Positions 36,091 through 44,946 of a stretch of 64,000 bases of DNA are shown piece by piece. Location: contig NZ_NADJ01000026.1 in assembly GCF_002196705.1 (NCBI RefSeq), positions 1 to 64,000 of the forward strand, read 5' to 3'. Within the stretch, counting starts at the first letter, position 1; each line of letters opens with the position of its first letter. The stretch comes from Desulfosporosinus sp. FKB (GTDB lineage: Bacteria; Bacillota; Desulfitobacteriia; Desulfitobacteriales; Desulfitobacteriaceae). Made by a program: the position numbers and the translations under genes. A model generated the notes under the pieces. The model was not told the DNA's origin, did not search any database, and saw nothing but the letters and a program-made list of their open reading frames with translations.

Positions 36091-38148
36091 TTAAGAGACA
36101 AATCTCATGCTTTGAGTTTTTAAGTCTTCCATCAATCGAATCAATTGTTCAACGCTATCACGAATTGAAGTAACCGTAGCACTCATTTCTTCAGTTGAAG
36201 CAGCAATTTCCTCTGCGGCTCCGGCATCTTCTTGAGACATGTCACTAATCACTTGTATCGAGCGTGCTATTGTTTCGCCCATCTGAACAACCTGATGAAC
36301 TTCTTCTGACATGATCTCCAATAAGCTGGAAACATCTCGCATCCCCTGAGAAATATCCATGAACTGTTGTAAGGCCTGATTACCGATACCGACTTGTTCA
36401 TGGATCAAGGAGAATGCTTCTTCCGTTGAGCAAGCTGAAATCTCAACGTTTCCAGTCACTTGATCGATTAATTCTGCAATCTGGGCGGCACTTTGCCGTG
36501 ATCCTTCCGCCAGTTTTCGAACCTCCTCAGCCACAACTGCAAATCCCCGTCCGGCTTCCCCGGCACGAGCTGCCTCAATCGCAGCATTGAGAGCAAGGAG
36601 ATTAGTTTGATCAGAAATTCCGGAGATAATTTGCGTAATTCCGCGAATTTGTCCTGTCTGATCTTTAAGAGTATGACTTACAGTTTGAATTTCTTCCACT
36701 TTAGAGGCTGAAACACTCATCTTTGCAGCTAAGTCCTTCATCATTACCTCTCCCCGCTGTGTACGCTCCGTAACATCGCCATTACTGCGTGAGATACGCT
36801 CCATATGCCCGGCCAATGATTCGACACTTTGATTAATCCCTAAACTTTGTTCTCCTATTTCACTTGTACTTTGGGCAATTTTTTGAGCTCCAACAGCTAC
36901 CTGATTGATGCTCTCGGCCACTTGTTCCACTCCGGAAGATGTTTGATCTGTTGCCGCTGAGATTTCTTTTGTCGACTCTTCAACACGACTTAAGGCTTTA
37001 TTAATTGAAGAACAAATATCCTTCGTGTTTCCAACCATCTTTTTCATAGCCTGAGCCAGAGTCCCCAACTCTCCGAACCAGTCGTCTTTAATAACAGTTC
37101 TTAAATCACCGGTCGCTAAGGCTTCCGCATTTTGAGCCAATTCAATCAGAGGACGGGTGAAACTTCGTGAAAATATGTAACCTGAAACCAACCCTAAGAC
37201 AAGTACCACTAATCCGATGAAAACAGCCCACTGGATTAAAGCATTTAATTGTTGAAGCACCGCTCCCCGCGAGAGGACAGCTTTAATGTAACCTTTCACC
37301 TGACCTTGATAGTCCTTAAACGGAATGAGCAGGATATTAGACTGTCCATCCCCGCTTACCACAAATTGAGATTGACCATTAACAAGTTCTTTGACTCGAT
37401 CCCCAGGGACCGGGTAATTATCTTTACCAATACCCGCCAGTAATCCTCCATTTGTTTTCACGCTTTTGACTAACGAGGCCGAGGGATCAAGAAGGTAAAT
37501 AAAATACTCTCCGGGGTTCTTCGTCTGCAAGGTTTTTAAAAAATCGTCGCCAAAATCCATGCCATATTCCGCACTGCCAACCCATTGATCTTGATACTTT
37601 ACAGGAACTACCACCCGAAAACCGTAGCCTTCGACGCCTTCTTCCAGGCCTTCGACTAGCTTATGGTCTGTATTGGCGGCCACAACCGTCGGCCGAATTT
37701 TCGAAAGGTCATCACCGAATTTATTAGGAGAATGCGCTCGATAAAAGGAAATGGCCGGAGCAAGATGAAATTGAAGCTGACTAAAGCCCTCCTTCTTCAC
37801 CTCTTGAAAAACAGGCTGAACCAACTGTGCGAGGGCAGTCCTGTCTCGTTCAGCCAAGGCCTTAGCTACGTCCGGGTTCATAGTCAGTGACAATACTGAG
37901 GATTTAGCGCGGTCCAGGCGATTGCTGAATTCATCCCGGATTCCCTGTTCCGCAAGCTTTTCTGTTTGCAGCTCGCTCGTATTAAGCATCTTCTCTGCAT
38001 TCCAAAGACCCGCCGCAGATAATACGACCACTACGAAAACAATGACAACACCTATTAAAAGAGTTACACGTGTTTTGATTGACATCGAAGGTTGAAATTT
38101 TATTTTTCTTCTCTCGTTTTGAACAGTTTTTTCGTTCATGATGTCCAC
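36091..38148 (-). CDS. Methyl-accepting chemotaxis protein with extracytoplasmic Cache domain
   Basis: A 685-aa chemoreceptor. TM1 (about 28-50), periplasmic-type ligand-binding domain of about 240 residues (Cache fold; FQLHFHLAPAISFYRAHSPNKFGDD-like segment around 105-130), TM2 (about 300-322), HAMP, then the long coiled-coil signalling domain whose hairpin tip includes RAGEAGRGFAVVAEEVRKLA. The QLQFHLAP...SFYRAH pattern is typical of double-Cache/Cache_3 receptors. GTG 38148 is seven bases after AGGAGG. Ligand unknown. No che genes are in the window. Confidence 0.9.
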   Translation of the reverse strand: MDIMNEKTVQNERRKIKFQPSMSIKTRVTLLIGVVIVFVVVVLSAAGLWNAEKMLNTSELQTEKLAEQGIRDEFSNRLDRAKSSVLSLTMNPDVAKALAERDRTALAQLVQPVFQEVKKEGFSQLQFHLAPAISFYRAHSPNKFGDDLSKIRPTVVAANTDHKLVEGLEEGVEGYGFRVVVPVKYQDQWVGSAEYGMDFGDDFLKTLQTKNPGEYFIYLLDPSASLVKSVKTNGGLLAGIGKDNYPVPGDRVKELVNGQSQFVVSGDGQSNILLIPFKDYQGQVKGYIKAVLSRGAVLQQLNALIQWAVFIGLVVLVLGLVSGYIFSRSFTRPLIELAQNAEALATGDLRTVIKDDWFGELGTLAQAMKKMVGNTKDICSSINKALSRVEESTKEISAATDQTSSGVEQVAESINQVAVGAQKIAQSTSEIGEQSLGINQSVESLAGHMERISRSNGDVTERTQRGEVMMKDLAAKMSVSASKVEEIQTVSHTLKDQTGQIRGITQIISGISDQTNLLALNAAIEAARAGEAGRGFAVVAEEVRKLAEGSRQSAAQIAELIDQVTGNVEISACSTEEAFSLIHEQVGIGNQALQQFMDISQGMRDVSSLLEIMSEEVHQVVQMGETIARSIQVISDMSQEDAGAAEEIAASTEEMSATVTSIRDSVEQLIRLMEDLKTQSMRFVS

Positions 38149-38268
38149 TTATAAACCTCCTCCTATAATTCAAAAATAACCGTCTCAAGTTGTTTAGCTG
38201 CTAGAGAAGTATTCTATATGTAAATAAACTCAAATAGTGTCGAGCAATTTTACTATATTTTCGCTAAA

Positions 38269-38317
38269 ATGAATGAAATCCAGACGACATAAAAAATGTC
38301 ATCTGGATTTCATTCAT
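38269..38317 (-). terminator. Very long-stem terminator after the MutS-like gene
   Basis: Two 22-nt arms (38269-38290 and 38296-38317) with a single G-T mismatch and a 5-nt loop. On the minus strand it is followed by TTTTAGC. Confidence 0.85.
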
Positions 38318-38332
38318 GGTTTATTTTTGGCT

Positions 38333-40165
38333 TTAGCAATAGGAAGATCCATCCACATCTATTCCCGCCATTTTGATTAAATACATGGCATTGCGGGTCG
38401 TTGAAACCCCGGGCCGAAGCTTATAGTCAAAAAGAATTTGATTATCTTTATAGTACTCCCGGAAATGGTAATTGCGGATTTCCCGGCGGCTTTCACGCTC
38501 TAAATCACCCAATTCTAAATCATGAGTAGATACCAGGCCCATAGCCCCGGCTTTGCTTAGCTGCCGAATCAGGATTTTAGCCCCGGCGTGACGGTCTTCA
38601 GAGTTTGTACCTTTAAAGATCTCATCCAAGAGGAAGAAAACTTCTGCATCCTGCTTTGAGGCCTCAACAATTTGTTTTATTCTTAACAGCTCCGCATAAA
38701 AAGAAGAGACATTTTCTCCCAAATTGTCACGGACTCGCATACAACTGAACAGCCTAAAAATAGAACAGCCAAATTCCTGAGCACAGACGGGGACTCCGGC
38801 ATAAGCCATAACCAAGTTAATACCAACCGTTCTAAGCAAAGTACTTTTTCCCGACATATTTGACCCGGTTATTAGCAAAATCCCGGATTCATTGCTAATG
38901 CTTAAATCATTGCAGACAGGGTTCTCCAAAAGCGGGTGACCTATCTTTAACGCCCTGACACCTGTTTTTTCGGAAGTCAAGACCGGCAAACACCACTCCG
39001 GATGGTCCGCCGCAACTAACGCTAGACTGCAGAGAGCTTCCAATTCTCCAATTGTGTCCACCCATACCTTAAAAGAACGGCCCGACTTTTCCTTCCATGC
39101 TTCCAAGGAAATCATACACTGCAGATCCCAGAGGGTAAGAACATTAACGACTAAAAACACAGCATTTCCGCGATTGGCGATCAAATCAGCTAAACGCGAA
39201 AGCTCCCTGATCTGTTCATAAGCTGCCTGTCCATCCCGGTCAAGTAAGTTCTCCTTCAGGTTTTGCAGATAATCCGCCTTAAAGGACCTCTTCTCAAACC
39301 TTTCTAACATTTTCTCATAAATCCGAATACTCTCTTTAAAGGTATAAACCGCATTCAGAGATTTTCCCCGTTGTTTACCCAGCAGAAGAATACCTGCTTG
39401 AAACATAAGCCCTATTAATGGGTACCAAAAGGATACCGTATGCTTCCAGAAATATAACATTAAAAACGTCAGGGTTATTAAGGGGAGGGTCCGAGCTGCC
39501 AGGAGAATCTCCCGGCGAAGATAGGTCGAATCATAGGTTTTAGCCCAATTAATAATTGTTCCAGGAGAAGTCAACGGACGCTTCGCCAACGTTGCTTCAG
39601 CCATAAACCTCTGTCTCCAAGCCATTGTTCCAGCCAGTTCCAGGATAGCAGCCTGCTTTCTGCGAATTGCTGCGCAGTTTTCTGGAAGCTCTGTCAAAGC
39701 CAGCTTAAGTTTTTCCCTGCCTCTGTAAGTCTTGGCTGTTGAAATCCATTGATACAGCGAGCCGATGCCAAAGATATCCAGATCATCGGCATAAGGGTGC
39801 TCAGGATCTTCAAAGTCTTGCCCTTGGTCAGTAAACGATTTCCATTCCCCCGTAATACGTTTTAACGATTGATCATAATTTTCACAGAGTACTTGAAGAT
39901 ACTTTTGCTTCTTTTTCAAGGATTGGTGCCAGATGACCAAGGCTATGAAGCATGCTAAGGTAATAAAAATAATGCCCTTTGCCCAGAAAGGCTTTTGATT
40001 GAGGTACAAGATTAGGGCTAAAACCGCTCCAGCTAAAAAGGTAAAAAGGCGGAAATTGCTGAGGCGATTGATGTGATGAGTTATTATTTCCAGCCTTTGA
40101 CCATAAATGGCTATTCGTTTTTGATACTTGACTTCCGGGGTTAAATGATTTTCGACCTCTTTCAA
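38333..40165 (-). CDS. MutS-family ATPase with N-terminal membrane helices
   Basis: About 610 aa. Two transmembrane segments near the N-terminus (FLAGAVLALILYLNQ, IIFITLACFIALVIW) and a further hydrophobic pair near residues 215-260 precede a MutS domain III-like helical lever. The C-terminal MutS ATPase has LLITGSNMSGKSTLLRTVG (Walker A), FFLLDEIFKGTNSEDR (Walker B and signature) and STHDLELGDLE. Mismatch-binding and Smr domains are absent, so it is not MutS1 or MutS2. This membrane-bound MutS-like class has no established role. TTG 40165 is eight bases after GGGGG; the ATG at 40180 lacks a site. Divergent from the DUF815 gene. Confidence 0.8.
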   Translation of the reverse strand: MKEVENHLTPEVKYQKRIAIYGQRLEIITHHINRLSNFRLFTFLAGAVLALILYLNQKPFWAKGIIFITLACFIALVIWHQSLKKKQKYLQVLCENYDQSLKRITGEWKSFTDQGQDFEDPEHPYADDLDIFGIGSLYQWISTAKTYRGREKLKLALTELPENCAAIRRKQAAILELAGTMAWRQRFMAEATLAKRPLTSPGTIINWAKTYDSTYLRREILLAARTLPLITLTFLMLYFWKHTVSFWYPLIGLMFQAGILLLGKQRGKSLNAVYTFKESIRIYEKMLERFEKRSFKADYLQNLKENLLDRDGQAAYEQIRELSRLADLIANRGNAVFLVVNVLTLWDLQCMISLEAWKEKSGRSFKVWVDTIGELEALCSLALVAADHPEWCLPVLTSEKTGVRALKIGHPLLENPVCNDLSISNESGILLITGSNMSGKSTLLRTVGINLVMAYAGVPVCAQEFGCSIFRLFSCMRVRDNLGENVSSFYAELLRIKQIVEASKQDAEVFFLLDEIFKGTNSEDRHAGAKILIRQLSKAGAMGLVSTHDLELGDLERESRREIRNYHFREYYKDNQILFDYKLRPGVSTTRNAMYLIKMAGIDVDGSSYC

Positions 40166-40339
40166 AATACAATCCCCCATACTACATTATCCATCCACGG
40201 AAACAATTTAAGTGCATTATACACTACTGTACCCATTATAACCACATTTTGGGAAGAAGGATTGTCCTTCTGCTCAAGTCATTCATTCTTCCTTTCTCTT
40301 TTGGGGAGTGCTATACTAAGTGTAAATGTTTGCCCTTCG

Positions 40340-40368
40340 CCCCCTTATCCCTAAACGGGCTAAGGGGG
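40340..40368 (+). promoter_or_regulatory. Leader hairpin upstream of the DUF815 gene
   Basis: An 8-bp GC-rich stem (CCCCCTTA / TAAGGGGG) with a 13-nt loop, 38 bases before the start codon. No T-tract, so it is probably an RNA leader structure rather than a terminator. Confidence 0.45.
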
Positions 40369-40405
40369 TGATTGATTAGGGGTACTATTATTGGAGGAAT
40401 CATCA

Positions 40406-41758
40406 ATGAATAGAAGCTGCAGCAGCACTAATTTATTTTTATTAGCCCTTGATTCCCTTTCCGTTTACCGTAACCTTTTAGAGGACTCCGTACTTCGAAA
40501 ACTCAGAGAGTTACTTGCAGGTTTGGAGAAGATGGATCTCCAATTACGTGACATTGTTAATGATTACAATGATTTTTACTTCGAACTTGTTAAGTGCCCT
40601 GGGCTTTCTCTCCCTCACCATATCCTTAACCAACTTATTTTCGAGGAAAATTCTTTTTCCTTTAACGCACAGGCTATGCACCTGTCAATGCCGGAAAATG
40701 CCCTTGATCAAGCAGTTGCCAATGACCTAAAAAACCTTGAAACCATAGCCAAGCTTGATTCAACAACCTTAAAAGCCGAAATAGCAAAACTCTATAAAAA
40801 TAACAGCACAGAAAATTATTTGCAAAGCCTGCCTGATTGGGAGTTTTCTCCGACCCTATTAGCCAATCGCGAACCCGAACATTTACGCGCCTTAAAAGAA
40901 AAATTTCTTACAAGCCCCTGCTGGGGCGATTGCCTGCAAGACCTCAAAGAGTTTCATCGTCAGTATGGGTGCGGTATCTTTGCCCGCAGTATCGCCTTTA
41001 TTTGGGAGAGAACTGAAGGCCGCGGCAGCCTTAAATGCGTTGAAAGGCCCGACCCCATTACCCTGCGTGACTTAGTCGATTACCATGATGAACGTTCCCG
41101 GGTTCTGGAAAACACGAGACAATTTCTTAAAGGTTATCCGGCCAACAACGTGCTTCTCTATGGTGACCGGGGAACCGGCAAATCTTCAACAGTCAAAGCA
41201 ATCCTCAATGAATATCATCCTCTGGGACTGCGCATGATTGAAATCCCCAAAGCCTTCTTGGCTGATTTTCCCCAAATTCTTCGGCTTCTGCATAACCGAT
41301 CGCAAAAATTCATTCTTTTCGTCGATGATCTGGTGTTTGGAGACAACGAAGAAAACTATACCTCTCTCAAAGCTGTTCTCGAAGGGGGCTTAGAAAGCAA
41401 AACCTCCAATATCCTCATTTACGCAACGTCCAACCGCCGCCATCTGGTGAAGGAATATTTCAGCGAAAGAGCGGGCTTGCAATCAAGTAATCGTGAGGAA
41501 GAAGTTCACGCCGGTGATAGTATGCAGGAAAAATTATCCCTTGCCGATCGATTTGGGATCAATGTCGTGTTCTCATCTCCGGATCAAAAGCAATACCTCA
41601 AGATTGTCGAGGGAATTGCCTCCCGCCGAAACTTAGCCATTGATCAGACAACATTACACAAAGAAGCTTTGCAATGGGCTCTTTGGTATAACGGACGTTC
41701 AGCGCGCACGGCAAGACAGTTTGTTGACTGGATTGAAGGACATCTTGCCGTCCATTAA
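40406..41758 (+). CDS. DUF815 AAA+ ATPase
   Basis: A 450-aa protein with an N-terminal helical region (about 1-200) and a C-terminal AAA+ core: Walker A LYGDRGTGKSSTVKAIL (near 255), Walker B FILFVDDLVF, sensor IYATSNRRHLV and the arginine-finger region DRFGINVVFSSPD. DUF815 proteins are widespread in bacteria and their cellular role is not established. The ATG at 40406 follows GGAGG exactly; an upstream in-frame TTG overlaps that site. Confidence 0.85.
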   Translation: MNRSCSSTNLFLLALDSLSVYRNLLEDSVLRKLRELLAGLEKMDLQLRDIVNDYNDFYFELVKCPGLSLPHHILNQLIFEENSFSFNAQAMHLSMPENALDQAVANDLKNLETIAKLDSTTLKAEIAKLYKNNSTENYLQSLPDWEFSPTLLANREPEHLRALKEKFLTSPCWGDCLQDLKEFHRQYGCGIFARSIAFIWERTEGRGSLKCVERPDPITLRDLVDYHDERSRVLENTRQFLKGYPANNVLLYGDRGTGKSSTVKAILNEYHPLGLRMIEIPKAFLADFPQILRLLHNRSQKFILFVDDLVFGDNEENYTSLKAVLEGGLESKTSNILIYATSNRRHLVKEYFSERAGLQSSNREEEVHAGDSMQEKLSLADRFGINVVFSSPDQKQYLKIVEGIASRRNLAIDQTTLHKEALQWALWYNGRSARTARQFVDWIEGHLAVH

Positions 41759-41834
41759 GTCGAAGTCAATTTAAATGCATAGTCATTCATACCGTGACAA
41801 ACAATGTAATAAACCAATAAAGGAGCTGTCACTT

Positions 41835-42083
41835 ATGGATGACTTTTTTAAAAACATTGCTGACTGCCAATTAATAAAAAATGCCTTATCCACAGGATGT
41901 CAATATCCCGCCGGATTTCCCAGGACGATGACCGGGGTTCTTATTCTAAGGAAAATATTGGAGGAAACCGGGTTTTCCTCACATTCATTGACCATATTCT
42001 CAAAAATTTTAAATCCCCTTTGGCCGGATACAAACTTTCTAGGCCTAAAGGGGATTGCTATTTGCTGTATTTTATTAAAATAG
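41835..42083 (+). CDS. Possible small protein, 82 aa
   Basis: ATG at 41835 has AAAGGAG nine bases upstream. The first part (MDDFFKNIADCQLIKNALSTG) looks like a genuine folded N-terminus, but the last third is compositionally odd and overlaps an imperfect inverted repeat (about 42009-42052: AATCCCCTTT / AAAGGGGATT). A +1/+2 frameshift could join it to another frame. No family recognised. It could be a decayed gene. Confidence 0.3.
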   Translation: MDDFFKNIADCQLIKNALSTGCQYPAGFPRTMTGVLILRKILEETGFSSHSLTIFSKILNPLWPDTNFLGLKGIAICCILLK

Positions 42084-42135
42084 CATGTTATAATATGTTT
42101 TTAAGCAAAATTCTTTATAAAGGAACGATTTTTTA

Positions 42136-43749
42136 ATGATTAGTACCAGCGGAATCACCCTAAGATTCGGAAAACGAGCCTTATTCGAGGATGTGAATGT
42201 TAAATTCTTGCCTGGAAACTGTTACGGCTTGATCGGAGCCAACGGAGCCGGTAAATCTACCTTCTTAAAAATTCTTTCCGGGGAACTTGATTCTTCAAGC
42301 GGTGAAGTCATCCTAACTCCAGGCGAACGAATTGGAGTTTTAAAACAGGACCACTTCCAATTCGAAGAGTATGACGTGCTGAATACAGTAATCATGGGAC
42401 ATGCCAAGCTCTACGAAATTATGGAAGAAAAAGATGCTCTCTATGCCAAACCTGATTTTTCTGAAGAAGACGGATTAAGGGCTTCTGTTTTAGAAGGGGA
42501 ATTCGCTGAGCTTAACGGCTGGCAGGCAGAGTCTGAAGCTTCTGAACTCCTGATGGGATTGGGAATTCCCAAAGACCTGCAAAGCAAAAAAATGAAGGAT
42601 CTGAGCGGTAATGAAAAAGTTCGCGTTCTACTCGCTCAAGCCCTCTTTGGCAATCCTAATATTCTCTTATTGGATGAGCCTACAAACCATTTAGATCTGC
42701 AGTCAATTTCCTGGCTGGAAAATTTCTTATATAACTATGAAAATACCGTCATTGTTGTCTCCCACGACCGCCATTTCTTAAACAAAGTTTGTACTCATAT
42801 TGCAGACATTGATTTTGGGAAAATTCAGCTCTATGTCGGGAATTATGATTTTTGGTATGAGTCAAGTCAATTAGCATTACGGTTAATGAGAGAGGCCAAT
42901 AAAAAGAAAGAAGATAAAATTGAGGAACTGCAAAAGTTTATCCAACGCTTTAGTTCCAATGCCTCCAAAGCCAAACAAGCCACCTCGCGTAAAAAACAGC
43001 TTGAAAAGCTGACTCTCGAAGACATCAGGCCCTCCTCCCGCAAATATCCTTACATTGCTTTTACGCCTGACCGCGAAGCGGGGAACAATATCTTGTCCGT
43101 TAATAACTTAACTGTCAGTATTGACGGAGAAAAGGTCCTTAACAACCTCTCCTTTATCATGAACAAGGGCGATAAAATTGCTTTGGTTGGTCCTAACGGC
43201 CAGGCAAAAACAACCTTATTTAAAGTTTTAATGGGAGAAATCATTCCTGATGACGGTGAATTCAGTTGGGGAATTACAACCACTCAAGCCTATTTCCCTC
43301 AGGATAACTCTGCTTACTTTGATACGGATCTTAATTTGGTCGATTGGCTGCGCCAATTTTCCCGAGATCAGGATGAATCCTTTGTGCGGGGGTTTTTAGG
43401 AAGAATGCTTTTCTCTGGCGACGAATCTCTGAAATCGGCCCAAGTTCTTTCCGGGGGAGAAAAGGTCCGCTGTATGTTCGCCAAGATGATGCTTAGCGGC
43501 GCTAACGTTCTTCTCTTTGACGAACCGACCAATCACCTGGATATGGAATCTATAACAGCTCTAAATAATTCACTCATCAATCTGGACGGAAATATTCTTT
43601 TTGTTTCCCAAGACCATCAGTTTGTGCAAACGATAGCCAATCGTATCATAGAAATAACTCCCAAAGGAATTGTCGATCGCAGAATGACCTTTGATGAATA
43701 TTTAGAAAATGAAGATGTTCAAGCCCTGTTAGAAACAATGTATCACTAG
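42136..43749 (+). CDS. ABC-F family ATPase (ribosome-associated, YkpA/YbiT-like)
   Basis: A 537-aa protein with two ATPase domains and no membrane part, as in translation factors of the ABC-F class that act at the ribosomal E site. Domain 1: GANGAGKSTFLKIL, signature LSGNEKVRVL, LLLDEPTNHLDLQS. Linker: coiled coil rich in Lys/Glu (about 255-290, KKKEDKIEELQKFI). Domain 2: GPNGQAKTTLFKVL, LSGGEKVRCMF, LLFDEPTNHLDMES. The second Walker A has Ala where the invariant Gly stands, and the first signature has Asn for Gly; these may be subfamily features. Ends at a strong terminator. Confidence 0.9.
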   Translation: MISTSGITLRFGKRALFEDVNVKFLPGNCYGLIGANGAGKSTFLKILSGELDSSSGEVILTPGERIGVLKQDHFQFEEYDVLNTVIMGHAKLYEIMEEKDALYAKPDFSEEDGLRASVLEGEFAELNGWQAESEASELLMGLGIPKDLQSKKMKDLSGNEKVRVLLAQALFGNPNILLLDEPTNHLDLQSISWLENFLYNYENTVIVVSHDRHFLNKVCTHIADIDFGKIQLYVGNYDFWYESSQLALRLMREANKKKEDKIEELQKFIQRFSSNASKAKQATSRKKQLEKLTLEDIRPSSRKYPYIAFTPDREAGNNILSVNNLTVSIDGEKVLNNLSFIMNKGDKIALVGPNGQAKTTLFKVLMGEIIPDDGEFSWGITTTQAYFPQDNSAYFDTDLNLVDWLRQFSRDQDESFVRGFLGRMLFSGDESLKSAQVLSGGEKVRCMFAKMMLSGANVLLFDEPTNHLDMESITALNNSLINLDGNILFVSQDHQFVQTIANRIIEITPKGIVDRRMTFDEYLENEDVQALLETMYH

Positions 43750-43762
43750 AATAATCAAGAGA

Positions 43763-43805
43763 GCCGTTGCTTTACGAACTGAAGTTTCTAAAGCAGCGGC
43801 TTTTT
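43763..43805 (+). terminator. Intrinsic terminator after the ABC-F gene
   Basis: A 12-bp stem (GCCGTTGCTTTA / TAAAGCAGCGGC, one G-T pair) followed by TTTTT. Confidence 0.9.
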
Positions 43806-43893
43806 CCAATGAATTATTTCCTAATCATTAAATTAATTTAATTCCTTCTGAGCAAACTATAGTTAATTTGAGCAAATCGGAGGGGATTCAGCC

Positions 43894-44502
43894 ATGATTA
43901 AATCATTATTGAAAGCTACAAGTTTAATAAACAAAATTGGCAAGATACAAGATTCCATCACCATTGGACTCCTAGGGGGCTTCATCGGTACTCTAGCAAT
44001 TGATATTTCTAATGCCTTGCTTTACAAAACTAAAAAAACGGAAGCAACCTTCGGTCATTTAGCTGCTTCCTTTTTCCGAACCCCAACGACAACCAGCAAG
44101 TATAAACCTACTGTTTTTTTGGGAGAATTGCTGCATCATTCGGTAGGTACTGTTATAGGAATACCATTATTCTATATTCTCAAAAAAACCGGAAAGGATC
44201 ATTATCTCGCCAAGGGGCTTGTTGCCTCCCTGTTAACTTGGATTTTTCTCTATACTGGCGGACAGGAAATTGGTCTGCTAAAAAAGCCCTCGAAAGTTAA
44301 AACCCATTATGCGGCGGTGTGGAACCATATTCTCTATGGTTTGGCCACTGTAAAAGCAATGGTATGGTTGGCTGACCCGGAAATTTTTTCATCACAACCT
44401 TTCCAAAGTGACCAAAAAACTATACAGCGGGATAATCTGCTAACTTGGAGTCAGTCCAACCAAGACTCCGTATCCTCCGAAGACCTTAACCCTTCCTATT
44501 AA
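43894..44502 (+). CDS. Hypothetical membrane protein
   Basis: A 202-aa protein with three or four hydrophobic segments (SITIGLLGGFIGTLAIDIS, SVGTVIGIPLFYIL, LVASLLTWIFLYTG) and a Ser/Asn-rich C-terminal tail. His residues recur (FGHLAASFF, LLHHSVGTV, WNHILYGLATV). Similar small membrane proteins occur in Peptococcaceae spore-formers, but I cannot name a family. ATG follows GGAGGGG. Its last 63 bases overlap the 3' end of the convergent GDYXXLXY gene. Confidence 0.65.
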   Translation: MIKSLLKATSLINKIGKIQDSITIGLLGGFIGTLAIDISNALLYKTKKTEATFGHLAASFFRTPTTTSKYKPTVFLGELLHHSVGTVIGIPLFYILKKTGKDHYLAKGLVASLLTWIFLYTGGQEIGLLKKPSKVKTHYAAVWNHILYGLATVKAMVWLADPEIFSSQPFQSDQKTIQRDNLLTWSQSNQDSVSSEDLNPSY

Positions 44503-44946
44503 ACCAGCCTGATAGGAGCGTTGCTGAAGATCTTTACCGCTGCCTTGCTCCACAAAATACTTGTCCAGAGAATAGTCTACGTGAAATGTACCCGAGGGCG
44601 TATAGACATCATTTCTAATTTTCCCTGCCAGATAAATTCCTTCTTTAGGCTTTGTTTCGCTGACTCGCTCAACTTCATAGAACTTGCCTGCAGGCTTCAG
44701 GCTCACATATAGGGTCTTTTTTCTTAGGTTCAGCAAGGCGTCGGGAGCCATGGACTCTGGAATTTCTGAAACTGCCAAGTTTATCGAGACGTAATCCCCT
44801 CGGAATAAATCCGTCGGATCAACTGCTTTAGTTTGCAGTAAGATTTCCTTTCCCAAAACTACCGTTGCCTCTGGCCTTATCGTCATTGCTGCAAGGATCA
44901 AGAGAGGGATTGCTGCTGTCAAAAGAAAGGTTCTTTTTTTAGTCAT
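44440..44946 (-). CDS. GDYXXLXY domain protein
   Basis: A 168-aa protein with an N-terminal signal anchor (FLLTAAIPLLILAAMTI) and the diagnostic motif FRGDYVSINLAVSEI, where GDYVSINL fits GDYxxLxY loosely. The exported domain is beta-rich. The family is nearly always encoded after a DUF2157 membrane protein, as here with a 4-bp ATGA overlap. Function unknown. Downstream end overlaps the convergent 202-aa gene. Confidence 0.85.
   Translation of the reverse strand: MTKKRTFLLTAAIPLLILAAMTIRPEATVVLGKEILLQTKAVDPTDLFRGDYVSINLAVSEIPESMAPDALLNLRKKTLYVSLKPAGKFYEVERVSETKPKEGIYLAGKIRNDVYTPSGTFHVDYSLDKYFVEQGSGKDLQQRSYQAGLIGRVKVFGGYGVLVGLTPS

Noticed and set aside
41897-42136. Second overlapping 79-codon frame upstream of the ABC-F gene
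   Set aside because: No ribosome binding site, and it runs through an inverted repeat and the AT-rich promoter region. At most it is a frameshifted remnant of the small gene at 41835.
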